Positions 15,782 through 24,144 of a DNA stretch of 64,000 bases are shown piece after piece (the stretch's first letter is position 1; every line of letters begins with the position of its first letter). Origin of the DNA: CAYFKJ01 sp964343605 (GTDB lineage Bacteria; Pseudomonadota; Alphaproteobacteria; UBA2966); contig CAYFKJ010000004.1 in assembly GCA_964343605.1 (NCBI GenBank), positions 248,001-312,000 of the forward strand, in the 5' to 3' direction. The notes beneath the pieces were generated by a model. It saw nothing but the letters and a program-made list of their open reading frames with translations. It searched no databases and had not been told where the DNA came from. Both the position numbers and the translations under genes were made by a program.

Positions 15782-15806
15782 ATTGTTTGTTGGACCATCA
15801 AACAAT
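15782..15806. promoter_or_regulatory. Near-perfect palindromic operator for the TetR regulator
   Basis: Arms ATTGTTTG (15782-15789) and CAAACAAT (15799-15806) are perfect complements. The middle TGG/CCA is also symmetric, so 11 of 12 base pairs around the central A match over 25 bp. The site ends 18 bp before the ATG of the small reductase subunit and is immediately downstream of the TetR gene, the classic position for repression by steric block. Confidence 0.75.
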
Positions 15807-15824
15807 TCGCATCGGAGCCCTATA

Positions 15825-16319
15825 ATGTTTGTGGATAATGCTCCCCGTAAAAAGATCGTCTCTCTCACCCTGAACGGACGGCCCCGCGAGGATGCGGTGG
15901 CGGACAATCTGTTGCTGATCGACTACCTGCGTGAAGTCACGGGCCTGACCGGCACCAAGATGGGGTGCGACGGCGGGGAATGCGGCGCCTGCACGGTGCT
16001 GGTCAATGACGAGCCCCACCTCGCCTGCCTGACGCTGACCCAGTCGGTCGCGGGCAAGCGCGTCGAAACGGTGGAGGCGCTGGCCGACAACGGCCGCATG
16101 TCGAAGCTGCAGGCGGCTTTCCACGAAAAGCTGGGCGCCCAGTGCGGCTTCTGCACGCCGGGCATGATCATGGCTTCGGAGGGCCTGTTGCGGGAGAACC
16201 CCGAACCGACGGCGGAGGAGATCAAGGAAAGCCTCGGTGGCAACATCTGCCGCTGCACGGGCTACGTGAAGATCATCGAATCGGTCCAGCAGGCGGCTGC
16301 CGGGGGAGAGGCGACATGA
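15825..16319 (+). CDS. hcrC: 4-hydroxybenzoyl-CoA reductase-type [2Fe-2S] subunit (gamma)
   Basis: This encodes 164 aa, the small iron-sulfur subunit of a xanthine oxidase-family molybdenum enzyme. The first [2Fe-2S] site is Cys48, Cys53, Cys56 and Cys68 (GCDGGECGACTVLV...ACLT). The second is Cys107, Cys110, Cys142 and Cys144 (CGFCTPGM...ICRCTGY). HcrC of Thauera is about 161 aa. The start at 15825 follows a GGAG element; the longer open frame from 15600 overlaps the TetR gene and was rejected. The stop overlaps the start of the molybdopterin subunit gene. Substrate assignment rests on the FAD subunit (18664-19644). Confidence 0.88.
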   Translation: MFVDNAPRKKIVSLTLNGRPREDAVADNLLLIDYLREVTGLTGTKMGCDGGECGACTVLVNDEPHLACLTLTQSVAGKRVETVEALADNGRMSKLQAAFHEKLGAQCGFCTPGMIMASEGLLRENPEPTAEEIKESLGGNICRCTGYVKIIESVQQAAAGGEAT

Positions 16320-18664
16320 ACGACATGGCCCCCGGACGCGGCGACCGGATCAATCACGGCGCGGGCGACCGCATCCCGCTGGTCGACGGCATCGAAAAGG
16401 TCACCGGCAACGCCAAGTACACCGCCGACCTCGATCACACCGGCGCCCTGGTGGGCCGCATCCTGCGCAGCCGCTGGAGCCATGCCGAGATCCTGAACAT
16501 AGACACCAGCAAAGCGCGGGCCCTGCCCGGCGTCGAGGCGGTGATCACGGGCGATGACTGCGACAAGCCCTTCGGCGTGCTGCCCATCGCCGAAAACGAG
16601 TTTCCCCTGGCCCGCGGCAAAGCGCGCTATCGCGGCGACCCCATCGCCGCCGTCGCTGCCGTCGACGAGAAGACGGCGAAGCAGGCGCTGAAACTGATCG
16701 AGGTCGAGGTCCGCGAACTGCCGGGCTACACCACAGCGGCCGAAGCGCGCACGGCCGACGCCGTGGCTATCCACGACGATCTGCCGGGCAACCTGCTGCG
16801 CGAACAGGATTACGAACTGGGCGATCTCGACGGCGGCTTCGCCGAAGCCGACCTCGTCGTCGACGGCACGTACGTCTGCCCCGAGATCAACCACATGCAG
16901 ATGGAGTTGAACGCCAGCCTGGCCGAGTTCGACCCCTACAAGGGCGCGCTGAAGATCCAGACCGTGACGCAGGTGCCCTACTACCTGCATCTCATGCTGG
17001 CACAATGCCTGGATATCGATCCCTCCCGCGTCCGCGTCATCAAGCCTTTCGTCGGCGGCGGCTTCGGCGCCCGGGTGGAGGCGCTCAATTTCGAGATCAT
17101 CACCGCCCTCCTGGCCAAGGCGGCGGGCGGTAAGGTGCGCCTCACGCAAACGCGCGAGGAATGCTTCATCAACCACCGCGGCCGCCAGCGCCAGGACATC
17201 GACCTCAAGATCGGGGTCAAGAAGGACGGCACCCTGACGGCGTGCGACCTCAAGGTCGTGCAGGCCGGCGGCGCCTATGCCAGCTACGGCATCATCACGC
17301 TGCTCTACGCGGGCGCCGCCATGAACGCGCTTTATCAGTTGCCGGCGCTCAAATACTTCGGCCAGCGCGTCGTGACCAACACGCCGCCCTGCGGCGCCAT
17401 GCGCGGTCACGGCTGCGTCGACAGCCGTTACGCCTTCGAAGCGCTGTTCGACGAGGCGGCGGAGCAGTTGGGCATCGATCCCTTCGAAATCCGGCGCAAG
17501 AACTTCTTCGATGTCCCCTACGAGACCATCAGCGGCGCCAAGATCATGTCGTATGGTTTGCCCGAAGCGCTCGACTGGGTCGAGGACGCCTCGGACTGGA
17601 AGGCCCGCAAGGGCAGCCTGCCGCGCGGCAAGGGTCTGGGTCTCGGCTGTTCCAACTTCATCAGCGGCGCGCCCAAGCCGATCCACTGGACCGGAGAACC
17701 GCACGCCACGGTTAACCTCAAGCTCGATTTCGACGGCGGCGTCACTATCATGACCGGCGCCTCCGACATCGGCCAGGGGTCCAGCACCATCCTGGTGCAG
17801 GCCGTCGCCAACCAGCTCGGCGTCGATTACGAGCGCATCACGCTGGTGGCCAACGACAGCGCCATAACGCCGAAGGACAACGGCTCCTATTCCTCGCGCG
17901 TCACCTACATGTGCGGTAACGCCGCCATCCAGGCCGCCGACAACCTGAAGGAAATTCTGGTCCAGGCCGCAGCCGACAAGCTCGACGCCAATCCGGAAGA
18001 CATCGAATGCCTGGGCGAGGTTTACCGCGTCGCCGGCAGTCAGGACAAAGGCCTCACCTTCAACGAAGTGGTGGCCCAGGCCCTGGTCGATACCGGTACC
18101 ATCACCGTCAAGGGCACCTTCACGACGCCGCGCGAGTTCCAGGGTACCGTCAAGTTCCGGGGCTCGGCCGTCGGCCCGTCGATGGGCTACTCCTACGGCG
18201 CCACGGTCGCGGAGGTCACCGTCGACGAAGCCACGGGCCTGGTCACGGTCGACAAGCTGTGGACGGCTCTAGATTGCGGTTTCGCCATCAACCCGCTGTC
18301 GGTCGAGGGCCAGATCCAGGGCCAGGTCTGGATGGGCCTCGGCCAAGCCATCAGCGAGGAGGCCAAGTTCCACGAGGGCCTGCCGCTGCACGCCAACATC
18401 CTCGACTACAAGGTGCCGACCATCGCGGAATCGCCGCCCATCGAGGTCAAGATCGTCGAGAGCATCGACCCCAACGGCCCCTTCGGCGCCAAGGAAGCGA
18501 GCGAGGGCGCGCTGGCCAGCGCCATCGCGGCGGTGGGCAACGCCATCTACGACGCCGTCGGCATCCGCCTGCACGATGCGCCGTTCTCGCCCGACCGGGT
18601 GCTCGACGCGCTTTTCCGCAAGGAACGCGACGAGAAGAGCCAAAAAGCGAAGGAGGTGGCGTGA
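16316..18664 (+). CDS. hcrA: 4-hydroxybenzoyl-CoA reductase-type molybdopterin subunit (alpha)
   Basis: This encodes 782 aa, the large Mo-molybdopterin-cytosine-dinucleotide subunit. Visible features are VGGGFGARVEALNFEI (cofactor loop), NTPPCGAMRGHGCVDSRYAFE, ASDIGQGSSTILVQ, YSSRVTYMCGNAA, and the active-site Glu in FGAKEASEGAL near residue 727. HcrA of Thauera is 769 aa. The family withdraws the para-hydroxyl of 4-hydroxybenzoyl-CoA (HcrABC) or hydroxylates heterocycles and aldehydes. The start was set at the ATG overlapping the small-subunit stop. The C-terminal tail (KERDEKSQKAKEVA) is charged, and the stop overlaps the next start. Confidence 0.88.
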   Translation: MNDMAPGRGDRINHGAGDRIPLVDGIEKVTGNAKYTADLDHTGALVGRILRSRWSHAEILNIDTSKARALPGVEAVITGDDCDKPFGVLPIAENEFPLARGKARYRGDPIAAVAAVDEKTAKQALKLIEVEVRELPGYTTAAEARTADAVAIHDDLPGNLLREQDYELGDLDGGFAEADLVVDGTYVCPEINHMQMELNASLAEFDPYKGALKIQTVTQVPYYLHLMLAQCLDIDPSRVRVIKPFVGGGFGARVEALNFEIITALLAKAAGGKVRLTQTREECFINHRGRQRQDIDLKIGVKKDGTLTACDLKVVQAGGAYASYGIITLLYAGAAMNALYQLPALKYFGQRVVTNTPPCGAMRGHGCVDSRYAFEALFDEAAEQLGIDPFEIRRKNFFDVPYETISGAKIMSYGLPEALDWVEDASDWKARKGSLPRGKGLGLGCSNFISGAPKPIHWTGEPHATVNLKLDFDGGVTIMTGASDIGQGSSTILVQAVANQLGVDYERITLVANDSAITPKDNGSYSSRVTYMCGNAAIQAADNLKEILVQAAADKLDANPEDIECLGEVYRVAGSQDKGLTFNEVVAQALVDTGTITVKGTFTTPREFQGTVKFRGSAVGPSMGYSYGATVAEVTVDEATGLVTVDKLWTALDCGFAINPLSVEGQIQGQVWMGLGQAISEEAKFHEGLPLHANILDYKVPTIAESPPIEVKIVESIDPNGPFGAKEASEGALASAIAAVGNAIYDAVGIRLHDAPFSPDRVLDALFRKERDEKSQKAKEVA

Positions 18665-19644
18665 TGGAAACGCTCCCCGATCTCAATCTCATTCAGCCCA
18701 CCACCATCGACGAGGCGCTGAGCGCTTTAAATGAAAATCCGGGTGCGCGCCTGGTCGCCGGCGGCACCGACCTCCTGGTCAACATGCGCCGCGGCATCGT
18801 CTCGGCCGAGGCGCTGATCCAGCTTTCCGGCATCGAGGAGATGAAATCGGTGTCCGAGACCGATGACGGCTGGACCATCGGCGCCGGCGTCACGCTTTCC
18901 GCACTCGCCAAAAACAAGGAACTGGCCGCCGTCTATCCCGCCGTCAACCAGGCCGCCAAAGCCGTTGCCGGCCCGACCCACCGGGTCGTGGCGACCGTGG
19001 GTGGAAACCTCTGCTTGGACACGCGGTGCGTCTATTACAACCAGTCGGAATGGTGGCGCGAAGCGAACGATTTCTGCCTCAAGGCTGACGGCGAGACCTG
19101 CCACACCGCGCCCTCGGGCGAAATCTGCCATGCCGCCTTCTCCGGCGACCTGGCGCCGGCCCTGATCGCCTACGGCGCCACCGTCCGCATCGCCGGACCG
19201 GGCGGGGAGAGGCAAATTCCGCTGCACGAGATGTACCGCAACGACGGCCGCGACCACCTTTGCCTGGCGGACGGCGACATCGTCCTCGGCGTCAACCTGC
19301 CGCTGCCGCCGGAGGATACGAAGAGCGCCTACGAAAAAATTCGCGTTCGCGGCGCGGTCGATTTTCCGCTGGCCGGCGTCGCCATGGTTTTGGGCCAAAA
19401 AGACGGGGTCTTAAGCCACCTTTCGATCTCCTTTACCGGCACCAATTCGCACCCGGTCAAGGTCGAGAGGACCGAGGAACTGATCGGCCTGGCGCTGGAT
19501 GAGGACGGACTGGAGAAGCTCGGCCGTCTGCTACCCAAGCAGATCAAGCCCATGCCGAGCACATTCTACACGCCGCAGTACCGCCGCCGCGCCGTCACCA
19601 ACGTGACCAAACGGCTGGCGCAAAGGCTGTTCGAAGCGGGTTAA
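18664..19644 (+). CDS. hcrB: 4-hydroxybenzoyl-CoA reductase-type FAD subunit with extra [4Fe-4S] loop (beta)
   Basis: This encodes 326 aa. The FAD site is visible as ARLVAGGTDLLVNMR and ATVGGNLCLDTRC. An inserted loop carries Cys122, Cys138, Cys146 and Cys155 (spacing 16, 8, 9). To my recollection these are the same positions and spacing as the [4Fe-4S] ligands of Thauera HcrB, a cluster absent from ordinary xanthine dehydrogenase FAD subunits. HcrB is ~324 aa. This is the best evidence that the complex is a phenol-reducing aryl-CoA reductase and not an aldehyde or purine oxidase. No aryl-CoA ligase is in view, so the exact CoA thioester is unknown. Confidence 0.9.
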   Translation: METLPDLNLIQPTTIDEALSALNENPGARLVAGGTDLLVNMRRGIVSAEALIQLSGIEEMKSVSETDDGWTIGAGVTLSALAKNKELAAVYPAVNQAAKAVAGPTHRVVATVGGNLCLDTRCVYYNQSEWWREANDFCLKADGETCHTAPSGEICHAAFSGDLAPALIAYGATVRIAGPGGERQIPLHEMYRNDGRDHLCLADGDIVLGVNLPLPPEDTKSAYEKIRVRGAVDFPLAGVAMVLGQKDGVLSHLSISFTGTNSHPVKVERTEELIGLALDEDGLEKLGRLLPKQIKPMPSTFYTPQYRRRAVTNVTKRLAQRLFEAG

Positions 19645-19648
19645 GAGG

Positions 19649-20083
19649 TTACTGGACGCGGGTCCAGGTCTGCTCCTTGCAGAAGAACAGCACGCAGCCC
19701 GACACCTTGAGGGTCTTGTCGTCCACGAGGACCATCTCCGAGGAATAGGTCTTGCCGTCCTCGGCATTATAGATGGTGCCATCCTCCCATTCGTTGCCGC
19801 CCTGGGCGACCATACCGGCGATCATCACCGATCCCATGATGGGCAGGCTGCGCTTCTTTTCGTCCTGGTTGAGCTTGTCGAGCTTAGGCTTGCCGTTTTC
19901 GTCGTTGGGCTCCTTCAGCCACACCACCTTGCCGCAGAGTTTTTGTTCGCAAGGATAGATCTCGACATGGGCGGCCTTGCTCTCCGTGAGCCATACCCCC
20001 GTGGGCTCGGCCGCCTGTGCCGTCGCGGACATAAACGTGAGCGCGGTCAAGGCCAGCGCCCCCCCGATCAGTATCTTCAGCAT
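19649..20083 (-). CDS. DUF2147 periplasmic protein
   Basis: This encodes 144 aa with a clear signal peptide (MLKILIGGALALTALTFMSATAQA, cleavage before AEPTG). The mature part matches the DUF2147 beta-barrel: GVWLTESKAAHVEIYPCEQKLCGKVVWL..., ending VLFFCKEQTWTRVQ. Two cysteine pairs (PCEQKLC, GCVLFFC) could form disulfides. DUF2147 proteins are exported and small-molecule binding is suspected, but the function is unknown. It is convergent with the FAD subunit gene, with only four bases between stops. Confidence 0.85.
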   Translation of the reverse strand: MLKILIGGALALTALTFMSATAQAAEPTGVWLTESKAAHVEIYPCEQKLCGKVVWLKEPNDENGKPKLDKLNQDEKKRSLPIMGSVMIAGMVAQGGNEWEDGTIYNAEDGKTYSSEMVLVDDKTLKVSGCVLFFCKEQTWTRVQ

Positions 20084-20236
20084 CGATTGCCTCCCCGGCT
20101 TGTCTTTCGAGTTTCATAGATTGGAAGCATGATCCCAAGCGTCAACCCGTTCCTGCCGGCAATATACGCCGGACGGCACCGGGAATCGACCGCTTGTCGG
20201 AGGTTGCGCGATGTCTCGCTGAAAGCCGGCCCGGCG

Positions 20237-20797
20237 TTACTCCGCCGCGACGGCAAACTCGTCGGCAAAGCGATCCGGGCCGGCTTCCAATGGCGACAGC
20301 GACGCCAGCGCTTGCGTCAGGTTCTCCAAGTGGTTGCGCGCCAAATGCGCCTGGAGGTCCCAAAGGAACTCGCCCTGTTCGGTAGTGCCGAAACGGCGAG
20401 TGAGATCCGTCACCTTTCGTTTCTGACTGGCCTGGAGGCGGCCCAGGACGGCGTATTTCGTGCCGACGCCGGCCGCGTCGAGGAAGCACAGTTGCGCCGC
20501 CTCGAGCGCCAAGATTGCCGGCGACAGCGGGCCCGCCGGATCGTAACGCAACAAACCGTCAAGGTACCCGGCTCCGGTCGGGGTCAAGGAAAAGCGGTCC
20601 GGCCCGACCGGATGTTTTCGGCGTTCAATACGGCCTGCCTCCAGGTTCCGCTCGATCGCGACCTCGATGACGCTGACGCCGGGCTGCCAAAATTCGGGCG
20701 ACAGGGCTTTTGCATTCAACAGGATGCGATCGGCGGTCCGAGCCTCCCGCTGCGTAATGCCGAGCACGGCGAGGTCAGCTATCGTTGTTCCCAACAT
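20237..20797 (-). CDS. Unknown protein with possible winged-helix domain, under a Fur box
   Basis: This encodes 186 aa starting MLGTTIADLAVLGITQREARTADRILL. The segment VIEVAIERNLEAGRIERRK...RFSLTPTGAGYLDGLL has the look of a PadR-like winged helix (two helices, then a wing ending at T-x-x-G), but no family is assigned with confidence. The second half is helical (ALEAAQLCFLDAAGVG..., LWDLQAHLARNHLENLTQAL). The open frame extends to 20845, but those first 16 codons cover the Fur box, and AAGGA lies 7 bases before the ATG at 20797. Iron-responsive expression is therefore likely. The product's job is unknown. Confidence 0.7.
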   Translation of the reverse strand: MLGTTIADLAVLGITQREARTADRILLNAKALSPEFWQPGVSVIEVAIERNLEAGRIERRKHPVGPDRFSLTPTGAGYLDGLLRYDPAGPLSPAILALEAAQLCFLDAAGVGTKYAVLGRLQASQKRKVTDLTRRFGTTEQGEFLWDLQAHLARNHLENLTQALASLSPLEAGPDRFADEFAVAAE

Positions 20798-20829
20798 CTC
20801 TTGGTCCTTCCCGGAATCGATAAAGTTAT

Positions 20830-20850
20830 TGCGAATGATTATCATTTGCA
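20830..20850. promoter_or_regulatory. Fur box
   Basis: The sequence GCGAATGATTATCATTTGC (20831-20849) is a near-perfect inverted repeat around the GATNATC core of the classical 19-bp Fur/Irr-type iron box (AATGATTATCATT). It lies 33 bp upstream of the chosen ATG at 20797 and overlaps the 5' end of the longer frame. Confidence 0.75.
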
Positions 20851-20896
20851 GTTAAATCTGTCAATCCGCACCCCCATTTTGAAGGCATCTAGCGGA

Positions 20897-21823
20897 TTAT
20901 TCCGCGGCGAAAGGCAACCTGCGCACGGCCCGGGATATATCCAGCGCTGCCTCGACGGAATTCGCATCTTCCTGGCCCATCGCCAATTCCAGGGCAAGGG
21001 CCAGTTGGGGCAGAAGTTCCAAATCGGAGTCGAGCACGTCGCCCTGTTCGGCGATTTTGTTGACGACCTCGCACAGGCTACCCGAAAGCGCCCGTTCGTG
21101 CGCATAGCGGGTATCGCCGATGCGCCGGTTCAAGTCGTTGGCCGTGAACTGAAGTTCCGATATCAGTCTTCCGATGTCGGCAGATTTCCGGACCTTGGCC
21201 GTCGAAACGATCATGCCGACGGAATGGGAAATCCGGGCGGCGCTCCGCTCGACCCGCATTTCACGAATGGCGTTCAGGATGTCGGCGGGGTTTACGTCGC
21301 CGTCGTCTCCCGTCACACGATGCCTCAACGCATTGGGAACCTTGATCTGCGGCGCTTCCTGCGCTCCGGGACGCGGATTCTTGCGCCGGTCCGGCCCGAT
21401 GTAGGTCGAGGTGACAACGAAGTTTTTGCGCCGCTCGATCAGGGTTTCGACCGCATTGCTTATTTTTTTGAACGATATGGGCAAGGTCAGGATCAAATCC
21501 GACCCTGCATTGACCACGCGGTGGATCACCTCGATCGTCGGTTGCCAGGTCAGGCTCACGATTGGCAGAAACGCATCTCCTCTCTGGTTCAACTCCCTCA
21601 AATCGCGGACCATTGCGGCGATGTCGCCATCCGCCAAATAGGCGTCGCAGATCATCAGATCGATGTTGCCCAACGCCAAGCGCTCCCGGGCTTCGACGGA
21701 ATTCCTGCAAAAAGCGATCTTTCGGAATCCGAGATCCCGCAGGCAATTTGCAATGGTTTCCTGTGATGCCGGCATGGTGTCCACGATCAGGACACTGGCT
21801 TCCTCAAATCGGTGATACTTCAT
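20897..21823 (-). CDS. Response regulator receiver protein
   Basis: This encodes 308 aa. The N-terminal CheY-like receiver (residues ~8-130) has the phosphoacceptor Asp in DLMICDAYLADGD, a following switch region (LPIVSLTWQP) and an ISFKKI motif with the conserved Lys. The linker YIGPDRRKNPRPG is a hallmark of a group of alphaproteobacterial receiver proteins. No DNA-binding or enzymatic output domain is recognisable; the C-terminal half is helical (HSVGMIVSTAKVRKSADIGRLISELQFTANDLNRRI). No kinase gene is adjacent. It may act by protein contact. Confidence 0.82.
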   Translation of the reverse strand: MKYHRFEEASVLIVDTMPASQETIANCLRDLGFRKIAFCRNSVEARERLALGNIDLMICDAYLADGDIAAMVRDLRELNQRGDAFLPIVSLTWQPTIEVIHRVVNAGSDLILTLPISFKKISNAVETLIERRKNFVVTSTYIGPDRRKNPRPGAQEAPQIKVPNALRHRVTGDDGDVNPADILNAIREMRVERSAARISHSVGMIVSTAKVRKSADIGRLISELQFTANDLNRRIGDTRYAHERALSGSLCEVVNKIAEQGDVLDSDLELLPQLALALELAMGQEDANSVEAALDISRAVRRLPFAAE

Positions 21824-21888
21824 ACCCGTTACCCCTCGGTACGCTTGATACTGTCGCCAGTAACCTCCTTGTAGTATTGGCGATCACC

Positions 21889-21947
21889 CCAATAAGCTTC
21901 CAAAGTGAAGCTCATTGGAATTATTCGCAAATATTTTTATTTGTGAA
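21889..21947. other. Two tandem stem-loops between sigma factor 3' end and response regulator 5' end
   Basis: The first stem-loop pairs CCAATAAGCTTC (21889-21900) with GAAGCTCATTGG (21907-21918), 11 of 12 matches. The second pairs TTCGCAAAT (21924-21932) with ATTTGTGAA (21939-21947), 8 of 9. The AT-rich spacer 21824-22017 otherwise holds only a putative promoter for the response regulator. They may terminate the sigma factor transcript or form operators. Confidence 0.45.
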
Positions 21948-22017
21948 AATATTTTGTAATATCAAAGAGATATTTAGGAAAAATCCGAATTATCAGGCGT
22001 CGGAGAAGCGCTCCGAC

Positions 22018-23205
22018 CTAATTCAGAAGGTCCGCCAGCCGCCGCTCCAGGAAGCGCCGTTCCGCCGCGTTGGCGGAAAGCGAGATGGCCTGCTCGTAGG
22101 CCGTTTTCGCACCGCTGCGGTCGCCGGTGCGGCGCAACAGGTCGGCCTTCGCGGCGAAATAAGGCTGGTAGGTCTGCAGCTCCCCCTGATCGGCGATTTG
22201 CTTGAGGACCGCCAGAGCGGCCTGCGGCCCGCGTTCGTTGGCCATCGCCAGCGCGCCGTTCAACTGGACAACCGGCGATGGCGTGAGCTCGTAAAGTTTG
22301 CCGTAAAGCAACGACAACTGCGGCCAATCCGTCTCGGTGTAGCTGGGCGCTTCGACGTGAAGGGCGCTGATCGCCGCCTGGATCTGGTAGGGACCGATGC
22401 GGCCCAGTTTCATGGCCGCCCGCGTAAGCCCGGCCCCCTCCCCGATCTGGTCCCGGTTCCACAAACGACGGTCCTGATCCTCCAGCGGCACGTAAGCGCC
22501 CGTGCTGTCCGTCCGGGCGATGCGCCGGGCATCGTGAAGCAGCATCAGCGCCAACAGCCCGGCGGCTTCGGGCTCCTCCGGCAGCAGTGAAACCATGATC
22601 CTCGCCAAATGAATGGCCTCAATGCAGAGATCGGGCCGGTTCAACGTTTCGCCTGCGGTGGCGGCGTAGCCTTCATTGAAGATCAGGTAGATCACGGCCA
22701 AGACGGACGACAGCCGTTCCGGCCACAATTCCGGCGGCGGGATCAGATAGGGGATGCCGGCCGTCTTGATCTTCCGCTTGGCCCTCACCAGGCGCTGCGC
22801 CATTGTCGCCTCGGGCACCAAGAAGGCACGGGCGATTTCGGCCGTGGTCAGTCCGCCCAGCGTGCGGAGCGTCAAGGCGAGCCTGGCCGGTTCGGCCAGC
22901 GCGGGATGGCAGCAGGTGAAGATCAGCCTCAGCCGTTCGTCGGGGATGGTCTCGTCCACCTCGTCGTCCTCCGCCTGGCGCTCCAGGTCGGCCAGCACCG
23001 TGAGCTGCTGCTTCTTCCGGGCGTAGTTTTGTTCACGCCGCAGGCGGTCGATGGCGCCCCGCCGCGCCACCTTGATGAGCCAGGCGGCGGGGTTGTCGGG
23101 CAGGTTGCCTTTCGGCCATTTCTTCAGCGCTGCCTCCACGGCGTCCTGCAGCGCGTCCTCCGCCAGGGAAAAGTCGCGCAGGGATGCGTTAAGGGCCGCC
23201 AGCAC
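22018..23205 (-). CDS. ECF42-type RNA polymerase sigma factor
   Basis: At least 395 aa. Sigma region 2 is seen in DFSLAEDALQDAVEAALKKWP and PAAWLIKVARRGAIDRLRRE, region 4 in TTAEIARAFLVPEATMAQRLVRAKRKI. A long helical TPR-like C-terminal extension follows, which is diagnostic of the ECF42 group that pairs with DGPF proteins. Homologous sequence (IERVVREEWGR) continues upstream of the GTG at 23205, but no ATG, GTG or TTG occurs in frame before the DGPF stop. Translation may begin at a CTG at 23281-23283 overlapping that stop. The start given is therefore a minimum. Confidence 0.88.
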   Translation of the reverse strand: MLAALNASLRDFSLAEDALQDAVEAALKKWPKGNLPDNPAAWLIKVARRGAIDRLRREQNYARKKQQLTVLADLERQAEDDEVDETIPDERLRLIFTCCHPALAEPARLALTLRTLGGLTTAEIARAFLVPEATMAQRLVRAKRKIKTAGIPYLIPPPELWPERLSSVLAVIYLIFNEGYAATAGETLNRPDLCIEAIHLARIMVSLLPEEPEAAGLLALMLLHDARRIARTDSTGAYVPLEDQDRRLWNRDQIGEGAGLTRAAMKLGRIGPYQIQAAISALHVEAPSYTETDWPQLSLLYGKLYELTPSPVVQLNGALAMANERGPQAALAVLKQIADQGELQTYQPYFAAKADLLRRTGDRSGAKTAYEQAISLSANAAERRFLERRLADLLN

Positions 23206-23275
23206 GCGGCCCCATTCCTCGCGGACGACGCGTTCGATCCGTTGCCGGGACGCCGTCCGCGGATACTCCGGCGCG

Positions 23276-23638
23276 TTATTCAGACCCGCCGCCCATATCG
23301 CGCACCGGCCGGATTTCGATCGATCCCAGGGCCGCCGTCGGGATCTTGGCGGCGCAGGCGATGGCTTCGTCCAGATCCTTGCAATCCAGAATGTAGTAGC
23401 CGCCCAATTGTTCCTTGGTCTCGGCGAAGGGCCCGTCGGTGGCCTCGGTGCCGCCGTTGCGCACCCGGACCGTCGTGGCGCTTTCGATGCCTTCGAGCGG
23501 CGCGCCCGCCTGCATCAGTCCACGCTCCGTCCATTCCTGGGAAACCGCGAAATAGCCTTGCATGTAAGCGTCGCTTTCCGGCGTGCCGGGAGCGGGGTGG
23601 GCGCCCTCGGCGGCGTAAATGAGCATCATGTACTGCAT
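23276..23638 (-). CDS. DGPF/YCII-family protein, ECF42 partner
   Basis: This encodes 120 aa starting MQYMMLIYAAEGAHPAPGTPES. The diagnostic motif appears in TEATDGPFAETKEQLGGYYIL. The ATG at 23638 is preceded by GGAGG with 6-base spacing, so the longer frame from 23701 is not needed. DGPF proteins accompany ECF42 sigma factors and are thought to belong to their signalling circuit or regulon. The gene lies directly upstream of the sigma gene on the same strand with no real gap. Confidence 0.88.
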   Translation of the reverse strand: MQYMMLIYAAEGAHPAPGTPESDAYMQGYFAVSQEWTERGLMQAGAPLEGIESATTVRVRNGGTEATDGPFAETKEQLGGYYILDCKDLDEAIACAAKIPTAALGSIEIRPVRDMGGGSE

Positions 23639-24144
23639 GTCTGTTCCTCCCTCTGATTCAGTTGCGCGGTTGAAGGCGCGGATTTGGTCTGAATACGCCA
23701 TTGATCTAGGGCGCGTTCAGATAAGAGACGAACGGGCGCACGAGATTTCGACAGGTTGGGAGAAAAAAATCCACCGGATGGAACAATAATGAAAAATGAC
23801 GTGTGGGGAATATATCCCGCAGGTGGCCGATCCCCGACGATAATTTGTCCGAAGTTTTTGACGAATGACGGGGTATTCCAGGCCCTTTGGGCGTTTCAGA
23901 ACGGCCCCGTCAAGATAAAGTACCTGATGCCATGCCGGCAAAAACGATGAAAACCGGATACTCGGAAAAATATTAGTGTTGTTCGCAGTCGTTGGTAGTG
24001 AACATAATCGTGCAGTTTCAAATGTTTCGCACAAAAAACAGGACACATGGTTTCGCGATGCGTTCAAGTCGACAACGAAACTCGGTTCGTTCGGCGCGAA
24101 TTTTTTCGCGTTGATCCGGCGGGGCAGGGCTTGGGAGGGTACTT
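23639..24144. other. 506-bp intergenic region without convincing gene
   Basis: This region separates the DGPF gene (leftward) from the ABC importer operon (rightward). It is lower in GC than the flanks. Short open frames (for example 23756-23950) lack ribosome sites and homology. It must hold both divergent promoters. A GGGAGGG ribosome site at 24133-24139 serves the importer. Confidence 0.5.

Noticed and set aside
20129..21766. 545-aa plus-strand open frame
   Set aside because: It lies antisense to the Fur-box gene and the response regulator, crosses their intergenic region and has the composition of a GC-rich shadow frame.
23756..23950. 64-aa open frame in the 506-bp gap
   Set aside because: No ribosome site, no homology and no codon bias; it is probably a chance frame in promoter DNA.
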